Counted from the stretch's first letter, positions 17,160-26,549 are shown. The stretch: 64,000 nt of DNA from an uncultured Lachnospiraceae bacterium (GCA_910579275.1 CAJTTO010000023.1:1-64000), one strand, 5' to 3'. The notes: generated from the letters alone by a model not told the origin. Numbers and translations: made by a program.

Positions 17160-18341
17160 TTATAAAAATATTACCTTGGAAAAGTAATTCTCCTCGGCAA
17201 ACTTCGTGTAATGCTCTTTTGATTTTTCGCATTTCATCAGTACCGCATGGATTCCTTGATCCCTGTATTCCCTCACCTTTGCAACAGCTTCCGCAAAATT
17301 GTCTGAATATACGAGCAATAAATTTTTATTCTCAAGTTCCGGACAAAGCTTTTGTCTGACAAGCGCTGCTACTAGGTCATCAATAATAACGACAAAACCG
17401 GTCGCGGGTGCGGACTTTCCGAATTTCTCCAGCAGGTTGTCATATCGTCCGCCCTTTGCAATGGCACTTCCTGCCTGATATGTATATGCGCTGAAAATCA
17501 CACCCGTGTAATAATTATATTTGCTCACCATTGCCAGATCAAAGGAGATGTATTTTTCCACACCATATATTTTTAGCAGTTCGTATATTTGCTTTAAACG
17601 CTCGATTGCTTTTTGGGAGCGGGGATTATCTGCATACTCCTGCGCCTTGTCCAGTATGTCATAAGATCCGAACAGGCTGTTTACGCTCAAAAGCGCCGCA
17701 ATGGATTTCTCTGGTATGTTTTTATCAGCAAGAAGTTCATGTGCACCAAATTCATTTCTGTTTGATATGAATTCGCGCAGTGCCAATTCCGTTTCCTCGT
17801 CAAGCGCCGCGTTCGCACATAACCCTTTGAAATAATCAATCTGTCCCACAGACACCTGAAAATCCTGCAGTCCGGAATTCAGGAGCGCTTCCACAAGCAT
17901 TGCAATCATTTCGGCATCTGCCTCAGGCGAACTGTCCCCGATAAGCTCCGCCCCCATCTGTGTAGTCTCTTTCAACTTTCCCTGCAGATTATTTGTATTG
18001 ATAAAATTATTGCCAGAATAGCAAAAACGAAGCGGGATTGTCTCATCCATAAAATACTTGGCAGCACACCTTGCAATGGATGGTGTAAAATCAGGTCTTA
18101 GTACAAGTGTGTTTCCCTCTTTGTCAAAAAATTTATACAACTCCTTGGATGGCGTTGTGCCAATTTCACGGCTAAAAACATCAAAAAATTCAAAAGTGGG
18201 CGTCTGTATATCCTGATATCCATAACTGTGAAGTTTGTCCCCAAACAATTTCTGAATATTTTGCTTGGATGCGTACTCCTTTCCATAGATATCGCGCACT
18301 CCTTCAGGCGTATGTACAAGTCTTTTTCCCATAAAATCCAT
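17160..18341 (-). CDS. hisZ: ATP phosphoribosyltransferase regulatory subunit HisZ
   Basis: A 393-residue class II histidyl-tRNA synthetase paralogue. It begins with the HisRS-like HTPEGVRDIYGKEYASKQ and contains motif 2-like TLVLRPDFTPSIARCAAKYF and a motif 3-like glycine-rich GGRYDNLLEKFG. The anticodon-binding domain of a true HisRS is absent, identifying HisZ. It forms the hetero-octamer with short HisG and gives histidine feedback inhibition. First gene of the operon, GGAGG before the ATG. Confidence 0.94.
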   Translation of the reverse strand: MDFMGKRLVHTPEGVRDIYGKEYASKQNIQKLFGDKLHSYGYQDIQTPTFEFFDVFSREIGTTPSKELYKFFDKEGNTLVLRPDFTPSIARCAAKYFMDETIPLRFCYSGNNFINTNNLQGKLKETTQMGAELIGDSSPEADAEMIAMLVEALLNSGLQDFQVSVGQIDYFKGLCANAALDEETELALREFISNRNEFGAHELLADKNIPEKSIAALLSVNSLFGSYDILDKAQEYADNPRSQKAIERLKQIYELLKIYGVEKYISFDLAMVSKYNYYTGVIFSAYTYQAGSAIAKGGRYDNLLEKFGKSAPATGFVVIIDDLVAALVRQKLCPELENKNLLLVYSDNFAEAVAKVREYRDQGIHAVLMKCEKSKEHYTKFAEENYFSKVIFL

Positions 18342-18366
18342 GATAGTCCTCCATTATTTACTTTAG

Positions 18367-18402
18367 TATGCTAACGCGTTGATTCGTTATCAGATTAGCA
18401 TA
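18367..18402. promoter_or_regulatory. Palindrome in the hisZ leader (candidate operator)
   Basis: TATGCTAA (18367-18374) and TTAGCATA (18395-18402) are perfect inverted half-sites with a 20-base spacer, lying between the promoter and the hisZ start. No T-box features were seen, so transcription-factor control (for example a YerC/HisR-type repressor) is the more likely explanation, but this is inference. Confidence 0.45.
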
Positions 18403-18415
18403 ATGCATTAACCGA

Positions 18416-18444
18416 AGTATACACTTTTTTGTCCTGTGTGTCAA
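18416..18444 (-). promoter_or_regulatory. Promoter of the hisZGDB operon
   Basis: Consensus -35 TTGACA (18439-18444), 17-bp spacer and -10 TATACT (18416-18421) on the minus strand. The -35 hexamer contains the TGA stop codon of recU. Confidence 0.85.
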
Positions 18445-18983
18445 CTGCAACAGTCCCTTTCATTCAAGTCAAGCTGTATCATGTCCAGATATGGTACCAT
18501 TTGTCCGCCTTTATGCTTCATAAAATACCTATCCTTTAATTCTTCAATCCGAAAGCTTTTTCTCCCGCCATTTTCCATCCGTTCCCAGAAAACATTTAGC
18601 TCTCTTATACTCATATAGTACATAACATCGCGTGCCGTAAAATAAATCAGGAAAAATGCAATGCCGTCCTGTCTGTCAAAATCCCTCATAAATTGAACCT
18701 GATGGGGATGTATCTTTTGCAGGGTAAACAAATCAACAGCGCATTCTTTCGCATCAAAACAAACTGGAATACCCTGCACAACCCCTATGTAATCGACTGT
18801 ACTTTTTTGGTCAAAATAAGCAAGTGTAATATGTCTTGTCTCCTTGTCAATTGTGATTGGCGTAATCGGTGTCGGAACCTTTTGGATCAGGGCAAGCCCG
18901 CTGTCACGGTACTTTTCATTTGTCATATTTACCATTTCCTCCAAAAGGGAACCGCGCAGTCCACGGGAATTCCATGTAGGCAT
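18441..18983 (-). CDS. recU: Holliday junction resolvase RecU
   Basis: A 180-residue RecU (PF03838), the Firmicutes Holliday junction endonuclease. It begins SRGLRGSLLEEMVNMTNEKYRDSGLALIQKVPTP and has the catalytic acidic cluster STVDYIGVVQGIPVCFDAKEC (Asp and the D-x-K segment), followed by HPHQVQFMRDFDRQDGIAFFL. RecU cuts Holliday junctions made by RecA/RuvAB; ruvA and ruvB are also in this window, at 50-52 kb. It usually neighbours ponA in Bacillus; here it lies between a pseudouridine synthase and the his operon. Confidence 0.93.
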   Translation of the reverse strand: MPTWNSRGLRGSLLEEMVNMTNEKYRDSGLALIQKVPTPITPITIDKETRHITLAYFDQKSTVDYIGVVQGIPVCFDAKECAVDLFTLQKIHPHQVQFMRDFDRQDGIAFFLIYFTARDVMYYMSIRELNVFWERMENGGRKSFRIEELKDRYFMKHKGGQMVPYLDMIQLDLNERDCCS

Positions 18984-18987
18984 TTCC

Positions 18988-20001
18988 TCATCCCTCCTTT
19001 AGAAGTCTGTTAAAAATTTCGGGAACCGGACATTCCAGTACCATTCCTGATGTCCGCTCAAATATCTGGTCATGCGTCAATGGAAATACAAGTTTATGCG
19101 CGTGCAGCATTTGGCTGTGGACTCCCTTTTTCGCATATTTCTGATTGGCAGCCGGACTGCCATATTTGACGTCTCCTATGATGGGATGGCCAAGTGACGA
19201 CAAGTGGGCACGTATCTGATGTGTTTTCCCTGTAAAAAGCTGTACTTCCATGAATGTCATGTCATGGGCTGTGTACACTGTGTGAAACGCAGTGTCAATA
19301 TATTCTGCTTCCCGCCGCAAAACATGCGGGATATTGCATTCTTTTGAAAAAACAGTCACCTTGTTCTGTACAGCGTCCTTGCATAAATAACCTGTCACAT
19401 GCGCATTTAAGCTAAGACTTCCATCTACTATGCAATAGTAATACTTCTCTAACGATTTATCCTTGATAATGCTGCTTAAATACTGACTTCCTGCAAGTGT
19501 TTTTCCGCATATAACCATTCCGGAGGTATTCCGGTCAAGCCGGTTACAGATAGAAGGCTTAAATGTTGAAAGCGTTTCTGCAGTGATACTGTTCCGAAAT
19601 AGCAGATATCCTGTCAGCCATTCATTGACGCTCATATCATCCGGCTTTGATTTCTGTGAAAGTATTCCTGCCGGTTTATTCACAATCAGGATGTTATCAT
19701 CCTCATACATTATCTTTAGCGCATTCAATTTATGATAAGCCTGTTTGTATTGTGTTATGTCAGGAGGATTGTGTATGGATTTACCGCCAAATTTTTCAAA
19801 CGTGTCATCTGCAAGGAAAAGCTTTACCTCGTCATCAAGACAGAGTATTTCCCTTCCATCGGCTTTCTTTCCATTTAATACAATATTCTTTTTGCGCAGC
19901 ATTTTATAAATAAAGCTGTCCGGCGCATTTTTTAACAATTTTTTCAGGTATTTGTCAAACCGCTGTCCATTCTCGTTTGCAGCAATCTTGGTTATAATCA
20001 T
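18988..20001 (-). CDS. RluA-family 23S rRNA pseudouridine synthase
   Basis: A 337-residue RluA/RluC/RluD-family enzyme. N-terminal S4 RNA-binding domain (about residues 8-75, QRFDKYLKKLLKNAP), then the catalytic domain with the active-site motif NRLDRNTSGMVICGKT (Asp nucleophile) and the KTHQIRAHLSSLGHPIIGDVKYG signature. The start at 20001 is supported by TAGGGAGA and avoids overlap with the gene upstream. Likely modifies uridines in 23S rRNA; the exact target (RluC versus RluD type) is not determinable. Confidence 0.92.
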   Translation of the reverse strand: MIITKIAANENGQRFDKYLKKLLKNAPDSFIYKMLRKKNIVLNGKKADGREILCLDDEVKLFLADDTFEKFGGKSIHNPPDITQYKQAYHKLNALKIMYEDDNILIVNKPAGILSQKSKPDDMSVNEWLTGYLLFRNSITAETLSTFKPSICNRLDRNTSGMVICGKTLAGSQYLSSIIKDKSLEKYYYCIVDGSLSLNAHVTGYLCKDAVQNKVTVFSKECNIPHVLRREAEYIDTAFHTVYTAHDMTFMEVQLFTGKTHQIRAHLSSLGHPIIGDVKYGSPAANQKYAKKGVHSQMLHAHKLVFPLTHDQIFERTSGMVLECPVPEIFNRLLKEG

Positions 20002-20054
20002 AATACAAATTCTCCCTACGGCAAGCTTATTAAAAATCTGCCCTAATATCATTC

Positions 20055-20621
20055 CTAAAGAGAGATATCGCACAATAATGTTAAAATCTCTGTCTCTTTT
20101 TTGTTGGAATCCAGCTCCTGCAGCTGTCCTAGACGATCCAAAAAACGCATCTTTTCGTGAAATATCTTGACTGTCATATTCTTGATGCTGTTCTGTTTTA
20201 AAATCCCCTTAATGTGTTCTTCACAGGCTGCCGCATCGCATTCCTGAAACGATGTATATCCAATCAGGCTGCCGCCGCGAACTGCAAAACAGTCCACAGC
20301 AAAATTCTTTTTATAGGATGTCAGATACAAGCTATAGACAACAGGCACAATCCCTTCTCGCGCAGATATTTCCTGATAGATTTCTTGGCTAAATTTCGGT
20401 ATTTTCAAATACATAACAACAGACACAAGGCTTTTGCTTGAAGGAAGCATACCAAGTACAGCAACGATTGTCAGTAGATTTTCCTTTTTTCCGGTAGAAA
20501 AATATCCCAGCAAAAATACTGCAACCGAAATCAAAAAATATGCCGCTGTGCGGATAATCACCCGCTTGGTCTCATAAGGCGGATATCCGTAGTCACCTTT
20601 CTTTTTCCTTTGTATCTTCAT
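20055..20621 (-). CDS. Unknown two-helix membrane protein
   Basis: A 188-residue protein that I cannot assign to a named family. After a basic, Tyr-rich N-terminus (KKKGDYGYPPYETKR) there are two predicted membrane segments at about residues 23-42 and 50-72, then a cytoplasmic domain with mixed alpha/beta character (about 80-188) containing YKKNFAVDCFAVRGG. It lies between a SDR oxidoreductase and a pseudouridine synthase on the same strand; a role in signalling or RNA handling cannot be inferred. Possibly conserved in Lachnospiraceae; this needs a database search to confirm. Confidence 0.75.
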   Translation of the reverse strand: MKIQRKKKGDYGYPPYETKRVIIRTAAYFLISVAVFLLGYFSTGKKENLLTIVAVLGMLPSSKSLVSVVMYLKIPKFSQEIYQEISAREGIVPVVYSLYLTSYKKNFAVDCFAVRGGSLIGYTSFQECDAAACEEHIKGILKQNSIKNMTVKIFHEKMRFLDRLGQLQELDSNKKETEILTLLCDISL

Positions 20622-20657
20622 AAGAATCCCCCGTTCCTGCCATGATGTATAACCATA

Positions 20658-21419
20658 TTATTTTAAAACCTGCATAAGCGCCAAAATAGCGCTGTGTGGA
20701 AGTATCTTCGCCGCAGCTTCAAAACTTTTAATCCATGCACCATACACGGATTTTTCACGTCTGTGGTAGGAATCCCCGATTGCTTTTTGAACCACTTGGT
20801 CAGCGCGGACAAGCGTAAGCTTTTTGACGGCAAGCGTACTGCCAGTCCTCTCTGCAATGTCAAAAAATGGTGTGTCAACCGGACCCGGACATACTGCGGT
20901 CACATATATTTTTTTGGCGCGCAGCTCCCTGTTCAAGGCTCTGGAAAAACTATATACATAGGATTTGGTTGCTGCGTATACTGCGAAATTGGGCTGTGGC
21001 AAGAAAGCAGCACTTGAGGCAAGCTGTATGATTCTACTGTTTTTTTTCATGTAAGGAATACATAAATATGTCATCTGCGTCAGTGCCTTGCAGTTTACAT
21101 CTATCATACCAAGCTCAGCGCCGATATCGGAATTTGAAAAATCACCCATTATTCCATATCCTGCGCTGTTGACGAGCATACGGATTACGGGCTTTTCATC
21201 AGAGAGCAGTTTTCTGAGCCGGTCGATATCGCTGCTGTCTGTGACATCCATATCAAGAACCCTTGTGGGATGCTCAAGGTACTGTGCCACTTCAAGCATT
21301 TCTTTCTTCCTGCGCGCAATCAGCCATATCTCGTCAATATTGTGGAAAACATTGTCCAGCTGCAATGCAAACTCTACGCCCATACCGGAGGACGCACCTG
21401 TGATTATAATAATGTTCAT
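20658..21419 (-). CDS. Short-chain dehydrogenase/reductase (SDR)
   Basis: A 253-residue classical SDR. The nucleotide-binding motif TGASSGMG is at residues 7-14 and NSAG at 84-87; the catalytic Ser is near 135-136 and Tyr148-x3-Lys152 is intact in VYAATKSY. The C-terminus is basic and hydrophobic, as in the YqjQ/DltE-like group. Substrate is unknown. No partner enzymes of a defined pathway are adjacent, so only oxidoreductase activity can be called. Confidence 0.88.
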   Translation of the reverse strand: MNIIIITGASSGMGVEFALQLDNVFHNIDEIWLIARRKKEMLEVAQYLEHPTRVLDMDVTDSSDIDRLRKLLSDEKPVIRMLVNSAGYGIMGDFSNSDIGAELGMIDVNCKALTQMTYLCIPYMKKNSRIIQLASSAAFLPQPNFAVYAATKSYVYSFSRALNRELRAKKIYVTAVCPGPVDTPFFDIAERTGSTLAVKKLTLVRADQVVQKAIGDSYHRREKSVYGAWIKSFEAAAKILPHSAILALMQVLK

Positions 21420-21441
21420 ATGAGAATCCTTTCTGTCAGTT

Positions 21442-23430
21442 TTATGACTTCTTTTTGTGCGTGTTTCGAATTGTTTTTTTCTTTGTCCGCTTAACGGTTT
21501 CCTTGCGTTTACTCATATTATTACATTTTTTGGAAAAATTATCAGTTCCCTTTGTATTTTGGGATTTTGGCATCTGTCGGAACCCCTCTTCCGCGCGTCT
21601 CCTCGGTTTTATCAGACACCTTTTGTCAAAACCGATTAAATCTTCCCTGCCTGCAAGTTTCAACGCCTCCTGCACAAGGTCATAATTTTTGGGATTGCGG
21701 TATTGAATCAGCGCCCGCTGCATTGCCTTTTCATGCGGATTTTTACACACATATACACGCTTCATTGTCACAGGGTCAATTCCGGTATAATACATAACTG
21801 TTGACATTGTTGACGGTGTCGGATAAAAATCCTGTACCTGTTCGGGCATATACCCGATATCCCGCAAATATTCGGCTAACGCTACAGCCTCCTTGATGGT
21901 GGAACCTGGGTGCGATGACATCAGATAGGGAACAAGAAACTGATTTTTTCCCATTTTTTGATTCAGTCTGCGGTATTTTTCTGTAAAAGCTTCATAGACT
22001 GCGTTTTCTGGCTTTCCCATTTTGGACAGAACGACATCGCTGATATGCTCTGGCGCAACCTTAAGCTGTCCGCTGATATGATGTTCGACAAGCTCCCTGA
22101 AAAAGGTGTCGTCCTTATCCAGTAAAAGATAATCAAACCGAATTCCTGAACGCACAAAAACCTTTTTTACATTCGGAAGACCTCGAAGTTTTCGCAGCAG
22201 TGACAAATAGTCAGAATGTGTCACTTCAAGGTTTGGACACGGCTTTGGACACAGACACTGCCTGTGCTTGCAGACGCCGGCATGAAGCTGTTTCTGACAT
22301 GAAGGTTCTCGGAAATTGGCTGTCGGTCCGCCCACGTCATGAATATATCCTTTAAAGTCCTTATCCTGCGTAATAAGCTTTGCCTCCTCGAGAATTGATT
22401 CATGACTCCGAACTTGTATCGTCCGCCCCTGATGGAAAGTAAGCGCACAAAAATTACACCCGCCAAAACATCCGCGATTGCTAATCAGTGAAAATTTTAT
22501 CTCCGAAACAGCCGGAACCCCGCCGAGCGCCTCATAAGAAGGATGAAATGTACGCTGGTATGGCAATGCGTACACATCATCCATCTCCTGCATGGTAAGC
22601 GGCTTCTGCGGTACGTTTTGCACAATATAGATACCATTCGGGTAAGGCTCTACCAATGTTTTGCCATTGAAAGCATCCGTATTGTCATATTGTATTTTAA
22701 AACTTTTCGCGTATAATATTTTATCGGAAACCATCCCATCATAAGACGGAAGAAGTTCATAGTCGTAAAGCCCTGAAATATCTTTGGTTTTATATACAGT
22801 GCCGCCGATAAAGGATATGTCCTTTACTGCTATTCCGCTGTTTAACGCATCGGCTATCTCAACAATGGACTTTTCCCCCATTCCATATGAGATAATGTCT
22901 GCCTGACTGTCGAGCAGTATCGAACGCTTAAAGGAATCAGACCAGTAATCATAGTGTGCCATGCGCCGAAGACTTGCCTCAATTCCACCAATAATAATCG
23001 GGATATGCTTATATTTTTTGCGGATTAGGTTGCTGTATACGACTGTGGCATGATCGGGTCTCATATAAGGTCTGCCGCCTGGCGTATAGGCATCCGTATC
23101 GCGATGCTTTTTGGAGACATAGTAATGATTAACCATCGAATCCATGTTACCAGAGGACACCAGAAATCCGAGACGTGGTGTGCCTAAGACAGTAATGCTG
23201 TCATCGTTTTTCCAGTCCGGCTGTGAAATGATTCCGACCGTGTATCCATGAGATTGCAGCAGGCGCGTGATAATTGCATGCCCAAAGGAAGGATGATCGA
23301 CATAGGCATCCCCTGTAACATAAATAAAATCCAGCTGGCTTATGCCAAGCTCCCTTACTTCTTCCGCTGTCATGGGAAGAAAACCATTCGCAAGTGACAA
23401 TTTATTGTCCTCCCTTTTCGTATTTGCCAT
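21442..23430 (-). CDS. YgiQ family radical SAM protein
   Basis: A 662-residue YgiQ-type protein (TIGR03904). The N-terminal part (about 20-290) contains the family's conserved YVDHPSFGHAIITRLLQSHGY start, and the radical SAM cluster motif Cys-x3-Cys-x2-Cys appears in SNRGCFGGCNFCALTFHQG. A downstream cysteine patch (CQKQLHAGVCKHRQCLCPKPCP) probably holds an additional iron-sulfur cluster. A Lys/Arg-rich tail of about 60 residues follows the conserved core. The reaction is unknown. It lies immediately next to the pseudouridine synthase upstream (no gap). Confidence 0.92.
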   Translation of the reverse strand: MANTKREDNKLSLANGFLPMTAEEVRELGISQLDFIYVTGDAYVDHPSFGHAIITRLLQSHGYTVGIISQPDWKNDDSITVLGTPRLGFLVSSGNMDSMVNHYYVSKKHRDTDAYTPGGRPYMRPDHATVVYSNLIRKKYKHIPIIIGGIEASLRRMAHYDYWSDSFKRSILLDSQADIISYGMGEKSIVEIADALNSGIAVKDISFIGGTVYKTKDISGLYDYELLPSYDGMVSDKILYAKSFKIQYDNTDAFNGKTLVEPYPNGIYIVQNVPQKPLTMQEMDDVYALPYQRTFHPSYEALGGVPAVSEIKFSLISNRGCFGGCNFCALTFHQGRTIQVRSHESILEEAKLITQDKDFKGYIHDVGGPTANFREPSCQKQLHAGVCKHRQCLCPKPCPNLEVTHSDYLSLLRKLRGLPNVKKVFVRSGIRFDYLLLDKDDTFFRELVEHHISGQLKVAPEHISDVVLSKMGKPENAVYEAFTEKYRRLNQKMGKNQFLVPYLMSSHPGSTIKEAVALAEYLRDIGYMPEQVQDFYPTPSTMSTVMYYTGIDPVTMKRVYVCKNPHEKAMQRALIQYRNPKNYDLVQEALKLAGREDLIGFDKRCLIKPRRRAEEGFRQMPKSQNTKGTDNFSKKCNNMSKRKETVKRTKKKTIRNTHKKKS

Positions 23431-24147
23431 TCAATATAGATTGTTTTTTAAACGTGCAATTTCGTCCGCTGTCAAGGGTCTGTACGCCCCTTTTGGCAAA
23501 TTGGAATCTAAAGAAAGGCTTCCCATTGAAAGTCTTTTCAAATAACTGACAGCGCCACCGACTGCCTGAACCATCCGTTTTACCTGATGGAACCGTCCTT
23601 CCGTAATCGTAAGTTCCATGGTATAGGAGCAGTCTAATTGAGATATCAGCCGGACTTCTGCTGGACACGTTGGCTCTTCGTCACCGATATCTACCCCATT
23701 TTCAAGCATATGAAGCTTGTCTGAATCAATCTCTCCGGAACATTCTACATAATAAGTTTTCTTCACATGTTTTTTTGGGGAAAGCAGATTATGGGCAAGC
23801 TCACCGTCATTTGTAATCAGTAAAAGTCCCTCTGTGTCCTTGTCAAGTCTCCCAACCGGAAACAAATTTTTTCCATTGGCATCCGGAAGCAAGTCCATTA
23901 CAGTTTTGTCATGGGAATCTTTTGTTGCCGTAACCACATTCATCGGTTTATGAAGCATATAATAATAGAGGCTTTGATACGTAACATTTTTACCCATATA
24001 GGAAACACTGTCCGCATTTTCGTCCAGTTTGTAATCAGGACTTTTCACAGTACTTCCATTGACGGATACATTTCCCTTTTTTATACAGTCCTTAACCTGA
24101 CTTCGTGTCCCAAGCTGCATATCACATAAAAATTTGTCCAGTCTCAT
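23431..24147 (-). CDS. RsuA-family 16S rRNA pseudouridine synthase
   Basis: A 238-residue member of the RsuA/RluB/RluE/RluF group. N-terminal S4 domain (MRLDKFLCDMQLGTRSQVKDCIKKG) and catalytic domain with the Asp-containing motif VGRLDKDTEGLLLITNDGEL and the C-terminal EGRFHQVKRM signature. Probable target is U516 of 16S rRNA (RsuA type), but RluB-like activity on 23S rRNA cannot be ruled out. The ygiQ-type start lies directly against its stop codon. Confidence 0.9.
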   Translation of the reverse strand: MRLDKFLCDMQLGTRSQVKDCIKKGNVSVNGSTVKSPDYKLDENADSVSYMGKNVTYQSLYYYMLHKPMNVVTATKDSHDKTVMDLLPDANGKNLFPVGRLDKDTEGLLLITNDGELAHNLLSPKKHVKKTYYVECSGEIDSDKLHMLENGVDIGDEEPTCPAEVRLISQLDCSYTMELTITEGRFHQVKRMVQAVGGAVSYLKRLSMGSLSLDSNLPKGAYRPLTADEIARLKNNLY

Positions 24148-24169
24148 CGTCTGCCTCCCAGCATCATAT

Positions 24170-24241
24170 GTAACAATTCTGTTTTCGGATTCTGACTGCC
24201 GAAACCCTTCGTGTCAAATCCATATGCGCAGATGTCATGCC
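24170..24241. repeat. Degenerate family A repeat copy (tentative)
   Basis: GTAACAATTCTGTTTTCGGA followed by a CATATGC-like tail resembles the first part of family A (GTAACAATTCAGCCTTCGGC) but with many substitutions and no clean stem. It may be an old copy; the call depends on visual similarity only. Confidence 0.3.
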
Positions 24242-24260
24242 ATTAAAATGACAGGAATGA

Positions 24261-24280
24261 ATTTTCAAACACACGCTAAG
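24261..24280 (-). repeat. Family B end sequence, inverted copy
   Basis: On the minus strand CTTAGCGTGTGTTTGAAAAT matches the family B end, CTAGAGCGTGTTTGAAAA, with small changes including a GT insertion. The mate arm was not found within 200 bases. Confidence 0.35.
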
Positions 24281-24395
24281 AAATCCGCAGCATACCGTGC
24301 CAAATCCTCAACGGTAGCCATAATGTACACCTATGATATACATAATTTCACCGGCTTAATTATAAAATATAGTAAACGCAATCCATGGTGAGTAT

Positions 24396-25340
24396 ATGCT
24401 GCTGAAAACTATGATATATCTTCTGCTTATTATTATCATCTTAAGTAATCCTGACGCCACATTCCGATACGCCTATGAAGGCTTGTACCAATGGGCTGCC
24501 AAGATGGTTCCGACACTCTTTCCCTTTATGATGATAAGCTCTATCATGGTATACAGTGGCGCAGATTTGGAACTAGGGCATATGCTCACACGCATCTTAA
24601 GAAAAATATACAAATACAGCAGTTATGGGCTATATGCTATATTTATGGGATTCTTCTGCGGATTTCCGATGGGTGCAAAGGTTGTGAGCGACCTACTGGA
24701 AAAAAACAAATTAAGCAAACCGGAAGCCAACACCTTGCTGGCATTTTGCAACAATATCGGTCCCGCATACTTTATGGGGATAATCATACCAATCCTGCAC
24801 GAATGTGGATACCACAATACAATGTTGTTCGTGTTTGGCATGTATGGAATTCCCGCTGTTTATGGCATGCTGTTGGGCTATTTCCCTTTTTTCAAAAACA
24901 GTCCGATGAAAAACGAACATTCAGACAACATCAATCCATGCCCAGATGCGCCAACGCTCTCTCTCGCATCCACACTCAAGAAATCCTGTATTGACAATAC
25001 ACAGGCATTAATTGTACTTGGCGGCTATATCACATTTACCAATGCGTTTCGCATATTTCTTGATTTCATGCCCCTATCAGGCAATCATAGGAACATTCTG
25101 TCAAGTTTTCTGGAAATCATCGGCGGCGTTCAGGCGATTTACACAACAACACTTTTGCCCAGCCAAAAAATATTCTGGATAATGACAGCATTATGTTTCG
25201 GCGGTGTTTCGTGTATTATGCAGACCAGCAGTTTTCTGGAAAAGTCAGGGCTGTCCATCGGTCACTATTTGAAACACAAAGTTATTATCACAATGATTTC
25301 CGCAGCATACTATTTCCTTATCACAAAACCCGCTTTTTAA
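24396..25340 (+). CDS. YlbJ-like nucleoside-recognition (Gate) membrane protein
   Basis: A 314-residue membrane protein with about eight hydrophobic segments and a Gate/nucleoside-recognition domain, including the motif GFFCGFPMGAKVVSDLLEKNKL and FCNNIGPAYFMG. Sporulation proteins YlbJ and SpmA/SpmB share this domain. The neighbourhood (coaD and rsmD within 3 kb) matches the ylbH-coaD-ylbJ order of Bacillus, which supports YlbJ. The protein is shorter than Bacillus YlbJ (about 400). It is one of few plus-strand genes here and has only a weak GGTGAG site before the ATG. Confidence 0.75.
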   Translation: MLLKTMIYLLLIIIILSNPDATFRYAYEGLYQWAAKMVPTLFPFMMISSIMVYSGADLELGHMLTRILRKIYKYSSYGLYAIFMGFFCGFPMGAKVVSDLLEKNKLSKPEANTLLAFCNNIGPAYFMGIIIPILHECGYHNTMLFVFGMYGIPAVYGMLLGYFPFFKNSPMKNEHSDNINPCPDAPTLSLASTLKKSCIDNTQALIVLGGYITFTNAFRIFLDFMPLSGNHRNILSSFLEIIGGVQAIYTTTLLPSQKIFWIMTALCFGGVSCIMQTSSFLEKSGLSIGHYLKHKVIITMISAAYYFLITKPAF

Positions 25341-25350
25341 GTCTGGCGTA

Positions 25351-26388
25351 CTAATTTAATTGTATCACATTTGAGGTTGTATCTTTGTCATACAAGTTAT
25401 ACACTTTGAAAATCAGACTGTCTTTTTTGCCGTAGCCCATATTGACAGACACGGTTATAGACGTACTGCCTTTTGACCAAGGCTGTAGCGGCGACCATGT
25501 TAAACCATTGTCATCGGAATAAGAATAATACTGGAGCGCAGATTCCCCATCATAGGAATCCAGTTCCACAGTGGCATACTTTCCAGTCTTGTCATAGTGA
25601 ACAAGTCTCGCATTCAAATACAAGGGCGCTGTAGAATCATTATATACACGGTTTGCTGGTACTGGAACTGCCAGCGGTGCATAGCTGCTGTAATCTGTCT
25701 TTCCATCCTTTGATTTTAAGCCGAAATATCTTGCAACTGCTTCGGCGTCACGCACGCCAAATTCCCTGAGTTTTTCCTGTGACTGTATAAAAGGAACATC
25801 TTTTGCATTGTCCACATGACAGTGCTCCACAATGATTGACGGAATATTTCTAATTGCACACTGTCGTATAATTCCATAATAATCAGTTCCCTTGCTGCCG
25901 ATTCTAGTCTTTATGCCACGATTAAAAAGCCCCATCTCCTCGAACTGCTTTAGGAATTCATTTCCTGCGGAATAACCCTGACTGTATAATTGTCCGGTTG
26001 ACGGAACCCATATCTCACTTCCGTATAAAATGTGGGAAATAGACATATTAAAGTGCAATGAAAACAGGAAGTCTGCATTGACTTTGTCTGCAAACTCAGC
26101 CCGCTCCTCAAGCGACATATCAATGTCATCGGTATGTGTCAGGTATACCTGCACATTCTGGTATTTTTCCAGCTGTTCTTTCATATATAAAGCGACAGTC
26201 ATTGTATATGTTTTTTCTGGTATTGGCAAATAATCCGTACCAAGGTTTTCACCGCCATGTCCCGGGTCAATGACTATGACAACAGGTTCCGCAGCATCTG
26301 CTTTTGATACAAAAAGTGCCGAAAAAGGTATTGCCGTGATAGCAATACATATCATGAATGTGATTATCTTACTACATATTGACTTCAT
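25351..26388 (-). CDS. Secreted N-acetylmuramoyl-L-alanine amidase (Amidase_3)
   Basis: A 345-residue exported amidase. Signal peptide at residues 1-32. The zinc-dependent Amidase_3 domain covers about 35-230; ligands and catalytic residues are visible as His44 (DPGHGG), Glu47 region, His112 (LHFN) and Glu188 (IVEHCH). The last 110 residues form a beta-rich domain with an F5/8-like look (SDDNGLTWSPLQPW), probably for wall or carbohydrate attachment. It cleaves the bond between MurNAc and the peptide stem in peptidoglycan. Not part of an obvious operon. Confidence 0.9.
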   Translation of the reverse strand: MKSICSKIITFMICIAITAIPFSALFVSKADAAEPVVIVIDPGHGGENLGTDYLPIPEKTYTMTVALYMKEQLEKYQNVQVYLTHTDDIDMSLEERAEFADKVNADFLFSLHFNMSISHILYGSEIWVPSTGQLYSQGYSAGNEFLKQFEEMGLFNRGIKTRIGSKGTDYYGIIRQCAIRNIPSIIVEHCHVDNAKDVPFIQSQEKLREFGVRDAEAVARYFGLKSKDGKTDYSSYAPLAVPVPANRVYNDSTAPLYLNARLVHYDKTGKYATVELDSYDGESALQYYSYSDDNGLTWSPLQPWSKGSTSITVSVNMGYGKKDSLIFKVYNLYDKDTTSNVIQLN

Positions 26389-26500
26389 AAAAACTCCCCT
26401 GTTTTTCCTTTCTGAAAAATTAAGTAAACAACTATCTTTCTCACACTGTGTTGTGACTCGTTCCCTGCTTTCGCAGTATGTCTCGCAACAACTACCTTTA

Positions 26501-26539
26501 CATAGTATAACCCACAGAAAAACTGTGGGTTATACTATG
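26501..26539. terminator. Long perfect hairpin between amidase and coiled-coil gene
   Basis: CATAGTATAACCCACAG (26501-26517) and CTGTGGGTTATACTATG (26523-26539) are perfect 17-bp arms with a 5-base loop. On the plus strand a T run follows (26547-26551); on the minus strand no U run follows. It is 10 bases past the stop of the coiled-coil gene, so it probably terminates that unit despite lacking a clear U tract. Confidence 0.65.
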
Positions 26540-26549
26540 TACACAATTT

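Noticed and set aside
18342..18440. T-box riboswitch for the his operon
   Set aside because: The leader is too short and lacks the T-box and stem I features; only a palindrome is visible.
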